Shown here: positions 8,429-16,531 of the stretch, in pieces
Numbering within the stretch: the stretch's first letter is position 1
Layout of the letters: each line of letters starts with the position of its first letter
DNA from: Flavobacteriaceae bacterium PS02338
Lineage (GTDB): Bacteria; Bacteroidota; Bacteroidia; Sphingobacteriales; Sphingobacteriaceae
DNA: 64,000 bases
Assembly: GCA_029959615.1 (NCBI GenBank)
Contig: JASCOD010000003.1
Span: 310,001-374,000 of the forward strand
Direction of reading: 5' to 3'
Program-made: the position numbers and the translations under genes
The notes under the pieces: generated by a model
Told to the model about the DNA's origin: nothing
The model's input: only the letters and a program-made list of their open reading frames with translations
The model's database searches: none

Positions 8429-9244
8429 ATGGAACAATCATTTTCATTAAAAGATAAAGTTATCGTTGTAACAGGCGGTACAGGAATATTAGGACTTTCA
8501 TTCATCAACGCTATTGTTGAAGCTGGTGGTACGGTAGGTATTTTAGGTAGAAACGAACAAGTAGCAAATGAAAGAGCAGATGCAATTAACAAAGCTGGTG
8601 GTAAAGCCATAGCCCTAATTGCTGATGCGATGAACGAAGAACAGTTAATAGCTGCTCGTGAAAAAGTATTAGCTGCATACGGAAAAATAGATGGACTAGT
8701 AAACGCAGCAGGCGGTAACATGCCTGATGGTGTTTTACAACCAGAGCAAAATATCTTCGAAATGAAGATGGATGGGATGAAGACCGTGTTAGACCTTAAC
8801 CTTTGGGGAACTTTAATTCCTACACAGGTTTTCGGTAAAGCCATTGCAGAAACGGGAAGAGGAAGTATCGTGAACATTTCATCGATGAATTCTAAAAGAG
8901 CAATTACCAAAGTATTAGGTTACAACATGGGTAAAGCTGCTGTAGATTGCTATACACAATGGTTTGCGGTAGAATTGGCTAACCGTTACGGCGATAAAAT
9001 TAGAATGAATGCATTAGCCCCAGGTTTCTTTTTAACAGAGCAAAACCGTAATCTATTAACCACTGCCGATGGTGGTTTTACACCAAGAGGTCAGTCGGTA
9101 ATTAACCAAACCCCATTTAAACGTTTCGGTAACCCTGATGAATTAAAAGGTGCTTTAGTTTGGTTGTTAAGTGATGCTTCGCAATTTGTAACCGGAGCAA
9201 TGATTTGTGTAGATGGCGGCTTCTCTATTTTCGGAGGAGTATAA
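8429..9244 (+). CDS. SDR oxidoreductase, probable fructuronate reductase (D-mannonate oxidoreductase)
   Basis: A 271-residue classical short-chain dehydrogenase. The nucleotide-binding TGGTGILG is at residues 16-23, NAAGGNMP replaces the usual NNAG, and the active site is S...YNMGK (NISSMNSKRAITKVLGYNMGKAA). The segments LNLWGTLIPTQVFG, ALAPGFFLTEQNRNLLTTADGG, TPRG and TPFKRFGNPDEL are very like the SDR-type D-mannonate oxidoreductase of Bacillus (YjmF/UxuB) and less like KduD, which starts with a TGLGQG motif. It would reduce fructuronate to mannonate. Because it directly follows kduI, a KduD role (2,5-diketo-3-deoxygluconate reductase) is the main alternative. No mannonate dehydratase (uxuA) is in the window, so the mannonate branch would need a gene elsewhere. 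Confidence 0.75.
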   Translation: MEQSFSLKDKVIVVTGGTGILGLSFINAIVEAGGTVGILGRNEQVANERADAINKAGGKAIALIADAMNEEQLIAAREKVLAAYGKIDGLVNAAGGNMPDGVLQPEQNIFEMKMDGMKTVLDLNLWGTLIPTQVFGKAIAETGRGSIVNISSMNSKRAITKVLGYNMGKAAVDCYTQWFAVELANRYGDKIRMNALAPGFFLTEQNRNLLTTADGGFTPRGQSVINQTPFKRFGNPDELKGALVWLLSDASQFVTGAMICVDGGFSIFGGV

Positions 9245-9310
9245 ACAGGTTACGAGTTATAGGCCCAATGAACAAATGACCAATGAACTAATAAACATCA
9301 AGAAGTATAA

Positions 9311-10711
9311 ATGAAAAAGTTTTTAGACGAGAATTTTCTATTGCAAACGGAGACAGCACGTACTTTGTATCACGATTATGCAAAGCACATGCCTATTATT
9401 GATTACCACAATCACTTAATTCCGGAGCAAATAGCAGAGGATAAGCAGTTCGAGAATATTACTCAGGTTTGGCTATATGGCGACCATTATAAATGGCGTG
9501 CTATGCGTACTTTCGGTGTAGATGAATACTACATTACAGGCGGTGCATCTGACTGGGAAAAGTTTGAGAAATGGGCAGAAACAGTTCCTTATACTTTAAG
9601 AAATCCATTGTATCATTGGACGCACTTAGAATTACAACGTTATTTCGATGTTCACGATTTGCTTTCGCCGTCAACAGCAAAGAAAATTTGGGACGAATGT
9701 AATGCCAAACTTCAAACCAAAGAATACAGCGTTTTAGGTTTGTTGAAAAAGATGAACGTTAAAACTTTGTGTACTACAGATGACCCTTTGGATAATTTGG
9801 AATTTCACCAAAAAATTAAAGCAAGCGGTATCGATTTAGTAGTTCTACCTGCATTTAGACCAGACAAAGCGATGAACGCTGATGATGTTGCAGGTTTAAA
9901 TCAATATGTAGATAAATTGGCTGCGATAGTGGAGAAGCCAATTACCAACTACCAAGAATACTTAGCTGCGTTAAAGTCTCGTCACGATTTCTTTGTAGAA
10001 AATGGTGCATCAGTTTCTGATCACGGTTTAGAGCAAATTTACGCTGAAGATTATACCGAAGAGGAGGTAGCTCAAGTCTTCATTAAGATAAGAAAGGGAG
10101 AAGCCATTACTCAAGAAGAAAACCTGAAATTCAAATCGGCTATGCTATTTCAATTTGCCCTTTGGGATCACGAAAGAGGATGGGTACAGCAATATCACTT
10201 AGGAGCTATCCGTAACAACAACGACCGTTTATTGTCGTCATTAGGTCCAGATACAGGTTTTGATTCAATTGGGGATTTTTCTCAAGGCAGACAACTTGCT
10301 AAATTCCTTAATAAATTAGATGCTGGTAATCAATTGGCAAAGACCATTTTATACAACTTAAATCCAGCAGATAATGAATTGATGGCAACCATGATTGGTA
10401 ACTATCAGGATGGTACCGTAGCAGGAAAAGTGCAATGGGGGTCTGGGTGGTGGTTCTTAGACCAAAAGCAGGGAATGATAAACCAAATCAATGCATTATC
10501 TAATTTAGGTTTGTTAAGCCAGTTTGTGGGTATGTTAACCGACTCTAGAAGCTTCCTTTCATTCCCTAGACATGAGTACTTCCGTCGTATTTTATGTGAC
10601 CTATTTGGTACGGATATAGAGAATGGAGAAATCCCGAACGATATAAAATTGGTTAGCCAATTAGTTGAAAATATTTGTTATAACAACGCAAAAGCCTATT
10701 TTAGCTTTTAA
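9311..10711 (+). CDS. uxaC: Uronate isomerase (UxaC)
   Basis: A 466-residue enzyme of the amidohydrolase-like fold that converts D-galacturonate to D-tagaturonate and D-glucuronate to D-fructuronate. The signature near the N-terminus is MPIIDYHNHLIPEQIA (about residues 27-42) with the metal-binding H-x-H. Further family motifs are WLYGDHYKWRAMRTFGV, TTDDPLDNLEFH, YHLGAIRNNNDR and MLTDSRSFLSFPRHEYFRRILC near the C-terminus. The length is typical (about 470). As the first step of the galacturonate route it closes the first half of the locus, 66 bp after the SDR gene. The 152-bp gap after it holds a paired palindrome, so kdgK probably begins a separate transcript. Confidence 0.95.
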   Translation: MKKFLDENFLLQTETARTLYHDYAKHMPIIDYHNHLIPEQIAEDKQFENITQVWLYGDHYKWRAMRTFGVDEYYITGGASDWEKFEKWAETVPYTLRNPLYHWTHLELQRYFDVHDLLSPSTAKKIWDECNAKLQTKEYSVLGLLKKMNVKTLCTTDDPLDNLEFHQKIKASGIDLVVLPAFRPDKAMNADDVAGLNQYVDKLAAIVEKPITNYQEYLAALKSRHDFFVENGASVSDHGLEQIYAEDYTEEEVAQVFIKIRKGEAITQEENLKFKSAMLFQFALWDHERGWVQQYHLGAIRNNNDRLLSSLGPDTGFDSIGDFSQGRQLAKFLNKLDAGNQLAKTILYNLNPADNELMATMIGNYQDGTVAGKVQWGSGWWFLDQKQGMINQINALSNLGLLSQFVGMLTDSRSFLSFPRHEYFRRILCDLFGTDIENGEIPNDIKLVSQLVENICYNNAKAYFSF

Positions 10712-10786
10712 ATGAAGAATTCGCAGTCAATTCTCTGTTGATCGCACCTTTATCATTGTTAAATACAAATATAAACGAATGAAACC

Positions 10787-10827
10787 ATCATGATTTATAA
10801 TAAAACAATAACTAAGTAAATCATGAT
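10787..10827. promoter_or_regulatory. Paired ATCATGAT palindromes ahead of kdgK
   Basis: ATCATGATTTA (10787-10797) faces its exact complement TAAATCATGAT (10817-10827). Each copy has the perfect 8-base palindrome ATCATGAT at its core, and the centres are 33 bp apart, about three helical turns. The pair lies 37-77 bp before the kdgK start, in the only sizeable gap of the uronate locus. This is a good arrangement for a dimeric repressor that binds two sites on one face of DNA. The regulator is not known. Confidence 0.55.
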
Positions 10828-10863
10828 CGCTTCATCACAATTAAACAACAAATTAATAACCAA

Positions 10864-11877
10864 ATGAAAGTTTTAAGTTTTGGGGAATTACTGCTGCGCA
10901 TCTGTCCGGATACCGATGGACAATGGCTAGCAGATAATGAACTACCTTTTTATGTTGGAGGCGCAGAATTGAACGTGGCTACAGCATTGGCACTTTGGGA
11001 AGTCCCATCGGCCTATTTTTCGGCGCTGCCAGATAATTTTATGTCAGAGCAAATCATCAACTACGTTAACAAATGCAATATCGACTCGTCGAGAATGCAG
11101 CTAAGTGGCGATAGATTAGGTTTGTATTATCTGCCAAAAGGTAAAGACCTCAAAAACGCAGGTGTAATTTACGATAGAGCCAATTCTTCTTTCGCTAGTA
11201 TTAAACCTGGAACTTTAAACTGGGATGAGATTTTTCAAGATGTTTCTTGGTTCCATTTCAGTACCATTTGTCCTGCTCTAAACCAGGATGCTGCCGATTT
11301 ATGTTTGGAAGCCGTTAAAGCTGCAGAAGAAAGAGGTATTACAATTTCTATTGACTTGAATTACAGAGCAAAACTTTGGAAGTACGGTAAACAACCTATT
11401 GATATCGTTCCTGCATTGGTAAAATACGCAGATTTGGTGATGGGTAACGTTTGGGCTGCAGAGCAGATGTTAGGTATTCCTGTGGCTGCTGATATCCACG
11501 AAGTGGGCACTAAGGAGAATTACTTGAAACATGCCGAAACTACGTCTAAAGAAATTATTGAAAAGTTTCCTAAATGCAAGCACGTAGCCAATACATTTAG
11601 ATTTGATTACAAAGCAGGTATTAGATATTACACTACTTTGTTTACTGTAAATCAATTATTTGTGTCTAAGGAATATCTTTCGGAGCAAATTTTAGATCGT
11701 GTTGGTAGTGGCGATTGCTACATGGGAGGCTTAATTTATGGCTTCTACAACCAGCACGAGCCTCAGCAAATTTTAGAATTTGCCACTGGCGCTGCCTACA
11801 ACAAATTGTACATCCCTAGCGATTGTACTACTGCAACTGTTCAAGACGTTCACCAAACCATTGCCCAAAATGATTAA
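10864..11877 (+). CDS. kdgK: 2-dehydro-3-deoxygluconokinase (KdgK)
   Basis: A 337-residue PfkB-family sugar kinase that phosphorylates 2-keto-3-deoxygluconate to KDPG with ATP. The N-terminus VLSFGELLLRICPD and the glycine motif YVGGAELNVATALALW (about residues 30-45) are typical of KdgK. SIDLNYRAKLW (about 161-171) and MGNVWAAEQMLGI follow. The C-terminal PfkB signature has its catalytic Asp in ILDRVGSGDCYMGGLIYGF (Asp within GSGD). It is slightly longer than the E. coli enzyme (309). The stop codon overlaps the kdgA start region by 8 bp, so the two enzymes are translationally coupled, as fits consecutive steps. Confidence 0.92.
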   Translation: MKVLSFGELLLRICPDTDGQWLADNELPFYVGGAELNVATALALWEVPSAYFSALPDNFMSEQIINYVNKCNIDSSRMQLSGDRLGLYYLPKGKDLKNAGVIYDRANSSFASIKPGTLNWDEIFQDVSWFHFSTICPALNQDAADLCLEAVKAAEERGITISIDLNYRAKLWKYGKQPIDIVPALVKYADLVMGNVWAAEQMLGIPVAADIHEVGTKENYLKHAETTSKEIIEKFPKCKHVANTFRFDYKAGIRYYTTLFTVNQLFVSKEYLSEQILDRVGSGDCYMGGLIYGFYNQHEPQQILEFATGAAYNKLYIPSDCTTATVQDVHQTIAQND

Positions 11878-12538
11878 GAATAAAGAAACTGCTATACAAG
11901 CGATACAAAAACAAGGATTATTACCATTATTTTATTATGAAGATGCCCAAATCAGTCTAGAGATCATTAGAGCTTTATACAAAGGCGGCGTTCGTGTTTT
12001 CGAATATACCAACAGAGGTGCGGCAGCTTTAGACAATTTTAAGTTTATTAAGGAAGCATTAAAAACCGAGATGCAAGATTTGTTTTTCGGTATCGGTACC
12101 ATTAAAACAGAAGAACAAGCAAAAGCATTTTTAGCTGCAGGTGCAGATTTTATTGTTTGTCCAATCGTCAATCCAGCGGTTGCAAAAGTTACACATGAAG
12201 CAGGTTTGCTTTGGATACCGGGTTGTATGACACCGACAGAAATTGATTTGGCGCAACAAAACCAAGTAGGTATCATTAAATTATTTCCTGCAAATGTATT
12301 GGGGCCAGATTTTCTATCCTCAATTAGAGAACTTTTCCAAGGGCAATTATTTGTGCCAACTGGTGGTGTAGAAATCGAAGAAAATAACATTTCTAACTGG
12401 TTTAAAGCTGGTGTTTGTGCTGTAGGAATGGGCAGTAAATTAGTAAGCAAGCAAATCATCGAGCAACGCGATTACGAGAAAATAGAAGCATTAACAAAAA
12501 CAACTTTTGAAATTATTAATAAAGTAAGAAATAATTAA
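11870..12538 (+). CDS. kdgA: KDPG aldolase (2-dehydro-3-deoxyphosphogluconate aldolase)
   Basis: The ATG at 11870 gives a 222-residue protein, the usual size of KDPG/KHG aldolases. An upstream in-frame extension would lie inside kdgK and is not used. The enzyme splits KDPG to pyruvate and glyceraldehyde 3-phosphate through a Schiff-base Lys. Family motifs are VRVFEYTNRGAAAL (with the Glu for proton transfer in VFEYT), GIGTIKTEEQAKAFLAAGADFIVCPIV, PGCMTPTEI, IIKLFPANVLGP (active Lys in IKLFPA) and FVPTGGVEIEENNISNWFKAG. It overlaps kdgK by 8 bp. The product glyceraldehyde 3-phosphate would feed the GapN-like dehydrogenase encoded two genes downstream. Confidence 0.95.
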   Translation: MIKNKETAIQAIQKQGLLPLFYYEDAQISLEIIRALYKGGVRVFEYTNRGAAALDNFKFIKEALKTEMQDLFFGIGTIKTEEQAKAFLAAGADFIVCPIVNPAVAKVTHEAGLLWIPGCMTPTEIDLAQQNQVGIIKLFPANVLGPDFLSSIRELFQGQLFVPTGGVEIEENNISNWFKAGVCAVGMGSKLVSKQIIEQRDYEKIEALTKTTFEIINKVRNN

Positions 12539-12564
12539 CGCACTTGCTTTGCTAAGTTATTTTC

Positions 12565-12603
12565 TCTCCCCTCGGGGGAGAGATGCCGAAGGCAGAGAGG
12601 GGC
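12565..12603. repeat. Intergenic hairpin CTCTCCCC/GGGGAGAG with flanking repeat
   Basis: CTCTCCCCTCGGGGGAGAG forms an 8-base stem with a three-base loop. It is followed by ATGCCGAAGGCAGAGAGGGG, which could form a second, competing pairing with the CTCTCCCC arm. It lies between kdgA and the transporter gene with no T-run. It is probably a dispersed repeat or processing hairpin in the operon mRNA. Confidence 0.55.
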
Positions 12604-12637
12604 ACCCAAAAAACCAAATAACCAAAACCAAAAAGAT

Positions 12638-14077
12638 ATGAACCAAGTTAAACCAAGCAAATACAGATGGACCATTTGTGCGCTACTGTTTTTTGCTACC
12701 ACTATTAACTACCTAGATAGGCAGGTACTTTCACTAACCTGGAAGGATTTTATTAGTCCAGAATTTCATTGGACAAATAATGATTATGGAAATATTACAG
12801 CCTTGTTTTCTATTTTCTATGCGGTAAGTATGCTGTTGGCTGGTCGTTTCGTAGATTGGATGGATACCAAAAAAGGCTTTTTATGGGCTATTGGTATTTG
12901 GTCTGTAGGGGCAGTGTTACATGCTTTTTGTGGTATTGCAACTTCTGGTATCATTACAGGAAACTGGTTTGTAGGTTTTGAAGGTGCTAAACATGCTATT
13001 GAGCAAGTCAATGATGTGGCCTTGATTATCAATGTAAGTGTAACCCTGTTCATCTTTGCTCGTTTTGTATTAGCAGTGGGAGAGGCAGGTAACTTTCCAG
13101 CCGCAATTAAAGCTACAGCAGAATATTTTCCTAAAAAAGACAGGGCATTAGCCACCAGTATTTTTAATGCAGGTGCTACTATTGGTGCTTTGGCGGCTCC
13201 TTTAAGTATTCCGGTAATTGCAAAATATTATGGCTGGGAGATGTCATTTATCATCATTGGTGCTTTAGGTTTTGTGTGGATGGGATTTTGGGTGTTTTAT
13301 TACAAAAAACCTGACGCCAATTCAAAAGTAAACGCAGAAGAATTAGCCTACATTAATCAGGATGAGGAATTGCAAGTTCAAGTAGAAGCTTTGCCTACAG
13401 ATGAAAAGAGTTTGTCATTTTCTAAAGCTTTCAGCTATAAGCAAACTTGGGCATTCGTTTTTGGTAAGTTTATGACCGATGGCGTTTGGTGGTTCTATTT
13501 ATTTTGGATGCCAGCTTATTTATCAGAGGTGTATAATATCAAATCATCTGACACAGAAGGACAACTAGCTATTTTTGTATTGTACGCAATAACTTTACTG
13601 TCAATTTTTGGTGGTTGGTTGCCAACTTTCTTTGTAGATAAGAAGAAAATGAATCCTTATGAAGGCCGTATGAAAGCGATGCTTATTTTTGCATTCTTCC
13701 CATTATTGGCTTTGCTAACACAACCTTTAGGCCATATCTCATATTGGATCCCAGTAATTATCATAGGTGTCGCCGGAGCAGCACATCAATCTTGGTCGGC
13801 AAATATATTTTCTACTATAGGTGATAGTTTCCCTAAAAAGGCAATTGCAACCATTACGGGTATTGGCGGTTTAGCGGGAGGTGTCGGTGCCACAATTATC
13901 AATAAATCTTCTGGTGTATTGTTCGATTATTCTGCTCAAACGCAAATGAAATTCATGGGTTTTCAAGGGATAGAAGCGGGTTATTTCATTATCTTCTCAT
14001 TTTGTGCAGTAGCTTATTTAATCGCTTGGGTAGTGATGAAATCATTGGTGCCTAAAATGGAAGTTATAAAGCTTTAA
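12638..14077 (+). CDS. Hexuronate MFS transporter (ExuT-like, anion:cation symporter family)
   Basis: A 479-residue inner-membrane protein with about 12 transmembrane helices. The N-terminus RWTICALLFFATTINYLDRQVLSLTW carries the NYLDR motif typical of the ExuT/UxuT and glucarate transporters of the ACS family. RFVLAVGEAGNFPAAIKATAEYFPKKDRALATSIFNAGATIGALAAP is the family signature around TM4. It should import galacturonate and glucuronate by proton symport. It is longer than E. coli ExuT (about 430), with extra sequence between TM2 and TM3 (GIITGNWFVGFEGAKHAIEQVND, about residues 107-130). It lies 99 bp after kdgA and is co-directional with the pathway genes, which supports the substrate. 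Confidence 0.88.
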   Translation: MNQVKPSKYRWTICALLFFATTINYLDRQVLSLTWKDFISPEFHWTNNDYGNITALFSIFYAVSMLLAGRFVDWMDTKKGFLWAIGIWSVGAVLHAFCGIATSGIITGNWFVGFEGAKHAIEQVNDVALIINVSVTLFIFARFVLAVGEAGNFPAAIKATAEYFPKKDRALATSIFNAGATIGALAAPLSIPVIAKYYGWEMSFIIIGALGFVWMGFWVFYYKKPDANSKVNAEELAYINQDEELQVQVEALPTDEKSLSFSKAFSYKQTWAFVFGKFMTDGVWWFYLFWMPAYLSEVYNIKSSDTEGQLAIFVLYAITLLSIFGGWLPTFFVDKKKMNPYEGRMKAMLIFAFFPLLALLTQPLGHISYWIPVIIIGVAGAAHQSWSANIFSTIGDSFPKKAIATITGIGGLAGGVGATIINKSSGVLFDYSAQTQMKFMGFQGIEAGYFIIFSFCAVAYLIAWVVMKSLVPKMEVIKL

Positions 14078-14084
14078 CGATAAA

Positions 14085-14117
14085 ATATATCCTCTCTTTA
14101 AATCGGAGAGGATATAT
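14085..14117. other. Perfect 12-bp inverted repeat between transporter and dehydrogenase genes
   Basis: ATATATCCTCTC (14085-14096) and its exact complement (14106-14117) form a 12-bp stem with a nine-base loop, 8 bp after the transporter stop. No T-run follows, so it is more likely an mRNA-stabilising hairpin or weak attenuator than a full terminator. Confidence 0.6.
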
Positions 14118-14170
14118 TATTAAATATAAAATCTAGTAAATCTATAAACTAAGTAATAAATCAAACAAAA

Positions 14171-15790
14171 ATGTCACTAAACCTAGAAAATCTGTTTCCT
14201 GCGGAAGCAGACATCCCTGCAGCGTATGCACTGGATGGGCCTCTAGACCAACGAAGCTACTTGTCTAATGGCGATATGCTCACTTGGTCGGGAGATGTAC
14301 ACACTGTGCTTTCCCCAATTTGTATTAAAACCGCTAAAGGCTTAGAACGAAAGTTAATTGGCACTTATCCTCTTTGTGGAGAGAAGGAAGCTCAAATAGC
14401 TTTAGATGCTGCTGTAGCTGCTTATAACAATGGAAGAGGTGAGTGGCCAACCATGAGCGTTGCGCAACGTATTGAATGTGTAGAGAAATTCACTCGTGAT
14501 ATCATCGAGAAGAAGGAGGAAGTGGTGAAGTTGATCATGTGGGAAATTGGCAAAACCTATGGCGATTCGATCAAAGAATTCGACAGAACCATCGAATATA
14601 TCAACGCCACAATTGATGCGCTAAAAGATATCGATAGACAATCTGCTGGTTTTACCATTGAACAAGGCATTGTTGCGCAAATTCGTCGTTCTCCATTAGG
14701 AGTCGTGTTATGTATGGGTCCGTTTAATTATCCGTTAAACGAAACCTTTACTACGCTAATCCCTGCTTTAATTATGGGAAACACCATTTTGTTTAAACCA
14801 CCTAAGCATGGTACTTTATTGTTTTATCCTTTATTACAAGCTTTTAGAGATAACTTTCCTAAAGGTGTGGTCAATACGATTTATGGTCGTGGCAATAAGA
14901 TTATCCCAGGCTTAATGGAATCGGGTAAAATCAATGTGCTTACTTTAATTGGCTCTAGCAAGGTCGCTAACGAATTGAAGAAAATGCACCCTAAAGTAAA
15001 TCGCTTGCGTGCTATTTTAGGTTTAGATGCTAAAAATGCTGCCATCATCACGGCCAATGCAGATTTAAGTTTGGCAGTAAAAGAAACCGTGTTAGGTGCT
15101 TTGTCGTTCAACGGACAGCGTTGTACAGCCTTGAAGGTTATATTTGTACACAAAAAGCAGGTAGATAAATTCGTAAAAGAACTATCGGAAGAAATAGCAA
15201 AGCTTAAATATGGTATGCCTTGGGAAGATGGTGTTTCATTAACTCCACTTCCAGAGCCGCAAAAGCCAGCCTATTTGAAAGAGGTAATTGATGATGCCAT
15301 AGCAAAAGGTGCTCAGGTAGTTAATAAAAATGGTGGGCAAACTAAAGAGTCATTTGTTTATCCAGCGGTTGTTTTTCCGGTAACTAAAGAAATGAAGTTA
15401 TATACTGAAGAACAATTTGGACCTGTAATTCCAGTAGTGACATTCGATGATATAGAAGAACCCATCAATTATTTAATCGAGTCAACGCATGGACAGCAGG
15501 TGAGTATCTTTAGTAATGATAATGAGGAAATCGCAGCCTTGATTGATCCGATTGTAAACCAAGTTAGCCGCGTAAATATCAACTGCCAATGTCAACGTGG
15601 ACCAGATGTTTTTCCATTTACGGGAAGAAAAGACAGTGCTGAAGGAACCTTATCGGTAGTAGATGCACTGAGGGCCTTCTCAATTAGGTCTTTAGTAGCA
15701 ACAAAATTGAATGATAACAATAAGCGTTTGCTCAATGAAATTATCGACGGACATAACTCGAATTTCTTGAGTACCAAATATTTGTTTTAG
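14171..15790 (+). CDS. NADP-dependent glyceraldehyde-3-phosphate dehydrogenase-like ALDH (GapN-like)
   Basis: A 539-residue aldehyde dehydrogenase. The cofactor region is VLCMGPFNYPLNETFTTLIPALIMGNTILFKPPKHG (about residues 176-212), Glu/Gly motifs lie in LGLDAKNAAII, and the catalytic Cys is in LGALSFNGQRCTALK. The C-terminal CQCQRGPDVFPFTGRKDSAEG closely resembles non-phosphorylating GapN, which oxidises glyceraldehyde 3-phosphate directly to 3-phosphoglycerate with NADP. The chain is about 60 residues longer than Streptococcus GapN, with an N-terminal extension (residues 1-65). In this operon it would handle the triose phosphate released by KDPG aldolase and supply NADPH. Another semialdehyde substrate cannot be excluded from sequence alone. 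Confidence 0.78.
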   Translation: MSLNLENLFPAEADIPAAYALDGPLDQRSYLSNGDMLTWSGDVHTVLSPICIKTAKGLERKLIGTYPLCGEKEAQIALDAAVAAYNNGRGEWPTMSVAQRIECVEKFTRDIIEKKEEVVKLIMWEIGKTYGDSIKEFDRTIEYINATIDALKDIDRQSAGFTIEQGIVAQIRRSPLGVVLCMGPFNYPLNETFTTLIPALIMGNTILFKPPKHGTLLFYPLLQAFRDNFPKGVVNTIYGRGNKIIPGLMESGKINVLTLIGSSKVANELKKMHPKVNRLRAILGLDAKNAAIITANADLSLAVKETVLGALSFNGQRCTALKVIFVHKKQVDKFVKELSEEIAKLKYGMPWEDGVSLTPLPEPQKPAYLKEVIDDAIAKGAQVVNKNGGQTKESFVYPAVVFPVTKEMKLYTEEQFGPVIPVVTFDDIEEPINYLIESTHGQQVSIFSNDNEEIAALIDPIVNQVSRVNINCQCQRGPDVFPFTGRKDSAEGTLSVVDALRAFSIRSLVATKLNDNNKRLLNEIIDGHNSNFLSTKYLF

Positions 15791-16118
15791 AATTTGATAA
15801 CCGAACAGCATTTAAATTATGATCATGTTTTACTAAAGAAAATATTATTGTGATTTTTTTTAATAAAAGTTCGGAATATTAAAAAAATAGTTTTACATTT
15901 GGGCTTACCCTTTCGGGGGTATGTTTTTCATAGGTAGATGTAGGGTCAGGAACTTGTTTCTTGGCCCTTTTTTTATTTAGCAACTTTAACCTTGCTTTAA
16001 TGTAGTTTAAACATCGAAATTGAGCTAATTGGCAAGCCTCATCATTACCTTTCGTTTAGTGATAAAAAGTAAAAATCATCTTTTTTTATAAATTATTTGA
16101 ATGAATGATTTTAATTCC
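15791..16118. other. Gap between uronate locus and tRNA-Lys
   Basis: This stretch is A/T-rich and has no open frame of note. It holds the terminator at 15943-15974 and, at its right, the promoter of the tRNA gene. Nothing else is recognised. Confidence 0.5.
15943..15974 (+). terminator. Rho-independent terminator after uronate locus
   Basis: GGGTCAGGAAC pairs imperfectly with GTTTCTTGGCCC (one bulge and G-T pairs) and is followed by seven T residues. It lies about 150 bp after the dehydrogenase stop and is well placed to end the uronate transcript. A smaller TACCC/GGGTA hairpin lies just before it at about 15906-15921. Confidence 0.6.
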
Positions 16119-16126
16119 TATATTTG
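16096..16126 (+). promoter_or_regulatory. Bacteroidota-type promoter of tRNA-Lys
   Basis: TTTG at 16096-16099 and TATATTTG at 16119-16126 are separated by exactly 19 bp. This is the Bacteroidota consensus (TTTG, 19 bases, TAnnTTTG). The -7 box ends 21 bp before the mature tRNA, giving a short leader. Confidence 0.8.
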
Positions 16127-16147
16127 CACCTCATTAGAACAAAGGAC

Positions 16148-16220
16148 GATTCCGTAGCTCAGCTGGTAGAGCATTACACTTTTAATGTAGTGGTCCTGGG
16201 TTCGAATCCCAGCGGGATCA
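16148..16220 (+). tRNA. tRNA-Lys (anticodon TTT)
   Basis: A 73-nt cloverleaf. Acceptor GATTCCG/CGGGATC has one G-T pair. The D arm is GCTC-AGCTGGTA-GAGC, the anticodon arm TTACA-CTTTTAA-TGTAG has TTT at positions 34-36, and the T arm is CTGGG-TTCGAAT-CCCAG. The discriminator is A. The bases that follow are CA, so the CCA end is not encoded. The last 15 bases of the gene plus CA are the left attachment site of the mobile element. The sequence crossing the junction regenerates an intact tRNA, as is usual for integrases that target tRNA 3' ends. Confidence 0.97.
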
Positions 16221-16222
16221 CA
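16206..16222 (+). repeat. attL, 17-bp direct repeat in tRNA 3' end
   Basis: The string ATCCCAGCGGGATCACA recurs exactly at 42654-42670. Extending left, 22 of 24 bases match (16199-16222 against 42647-42670). The repeat covers the T-arm and acceptor end of tRNA-Lys, the classical target of tyrosine recombinases, and the integrase gene starts about 310 bp to the right. Confidence 0.88.
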
Positions 16223-16248
16223 GAAATGACTATCAAAACGTATAAAAC

Positions 16249-16277
16249 CCTGCAATCGCACGATTAGCAGGGTTTTT
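16249..16277 (+). terminator. Terminator behind tRNA-Lys, supplied by the element
   Basis: AACCCTGC (about 16249-16256) pairs with GCAGGGTT after a 13-base loop and is followed by a T-rich run (TTTGCTTTTT). It lies inside the element just after attL and would end the tRNA transcript. The host's own terminator would be the one now found after attR at 42678. Confidence 0.65.
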
Positions 16278-16322
16278 GCTTTTTGGGGAATGCCAAAACA
16301 TGCATGGTTTCCCATAAAAAAA

Positions 16323-16370
16323 GTGAGCGATTAGGTGAGTCACCTTAAAGCTCTCCCCAACTCACCGAAT
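16323..16370. repeat. Left-end arm-type repeats (GTGAGCGATT.GGTGAG)
   Basis: GTGAGCGATTAGGTGAGT (16323-16340) matches GTGAGCGATTCGGTGAGT at the right end (42580-42597) at 17 of 18 positions. About 20 bp on, AACTCACCGAAT (16359-16370) is the exact inverse of ATTCGGTGAGTT in the right copy. Repeats at both termini, 90-150 bp inside the core sites, are what arm-type integrase or excisionase sites look like. Confidence 0.6.
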
Positions 16371-16531
16371 ACAACCTATACATTTATTGTACGGGATGTT
16401 ACGAACTGAACATCTTGTGCACCTTAGACTGCAATGCTAAATTTGTATCGTCGATATCTGCTGATTTTTATCTGCGATACAGCCCTTGTCCGAAAATCGG
16501 TCTGGGGTTGTTAATCTTTAATCATTGGATT

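Noticed and set aside
11780..11869. N-terminal extension of KDPG aldolase
   Set aside because: It lies inside kdgK in another frame and has no resemblance to the aldolase family; the start at 11870 fits.
16118..16315. 65-residue minus-strand open frame across the tRNA gene
   Set aside because: It reads antisense through tRNA-Lys and the junction; chance frame often mis-annotated at tRNA genes.
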